In this document: piece after piece, positions 34,752 to 34,752 of the stretch
Layout of the letters: every line of letters begins with the position of its first letter
Position numbering within the stretch: the stretch's first letter is position 1
Assembly (NCBI GenBank): GCA_027486005.1
Contig: JAIXPZ010000058.1
Coordinates: forward strand, 1-34,752
Direction of reading: 5' to 3'
Length of the DNA: 34,752 nucleotides
DNA from: Legionellales bacterium
GTDB lineage: Bacteria; Pseudomonadota; Gammaproteobacteria; JAGOUN01
Translations under genes and position numbers: made by a program
The notes under the pieces: model-generated
Database searches by the model: none
Seen by the model: only the letters and a program-made list of their open reading frames with translations
Told to the model about the DNA's origin: nothing

Positions 34752-34752
34752 T

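Overview
The window is AT-rich DNA from a gammaproteobacterium. The housekeeping genes (prmB, aroC, mnmA, purB, icd, clpA, infA, trxB, ftsK, lolA, msbA, lpxK) and their order are gammaproteobacterial. The base composition, scattered IS remnants, an OTU-protease-like fragment and toxin-antitoxin genes would fit a host-associated member such as the Legionellales/Coxiellaceae group, but that placement is an inference; I cannot name a species.

Layout. 1-520: end of an Rpn-family (PD-(D/E)XK nuclease/transposase-like) gene. 627-1967: tRNA-Asn with its own promoter, udk, and smrB. 2045-3944: prmB-aroC, divergent from smrB as in E. coli. 3922-6032: bolA and yciB facing a PHP-domain RNase AM-like gene, then tmRNA (ssrA). 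6165-9488: a palindromic repeat, an OTU-like fragment, a PAP2 phosphatase, a degenerate short-chain dehydrogenase and a proline iminopeptidase. 9628-10482: dapD. 10590-13161: a small accessory island with an IS66 stub, an IS5-type element whose transposase is broken by two stops and one frameshift, a REPIN-like inverted repeat pair, and two unrecognised genes. 13236-16005: msbA-lpxK (lipid A export and synthesis). 16237-16952: an outer-membrane beta-barrel gene with a strong terminator. 17153-17910: a toxin-first type II toxin-antitoxin operon with a palindromic operator. 18004-21846: mnmA, a GT87-like membrane glycosyltransferase and purB in one operon. 21932-24221: a second beta-barrel protein, then icd. 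24459-34000: clpA, infA, trxB, ftsK, lolA and ampG.

The clpA-infA-trxB-ftsK-lolA order follows the E. coli chromosome (clpA-infA-aat-cydCD-trxB-lrp-ftsK-lolA). Two different HEPN/MNT toxin-antitoxin pairs sit in two of its intervals: infA/trxB on the minus strand and ftsK/lolA on the plus strand. The second pair is packed into the ftsK-to-ampG gene string, 12 bases before lolA. The window ends in a lipoprotein gene and the tail of an IS4-like transposase.

Functional themes are ribosome rescue and protein quality control (SmrB, tmRNA, ClpA), the cell envelope (MsbA, LpxK, LolA, AmpG, YciB, two beta-barrels, DapD), and small defence or addiction modules (one RelE/HigA-type, two HEPN/MNT). The tmRNA tag is long (18 encoded residues) and ends in -AKAA. 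No clpS lies upstream of clpA, and a glycosyltransferase occupies the usual place of hflD between mnmA and purB. No CRISPR array or prophage was seen.
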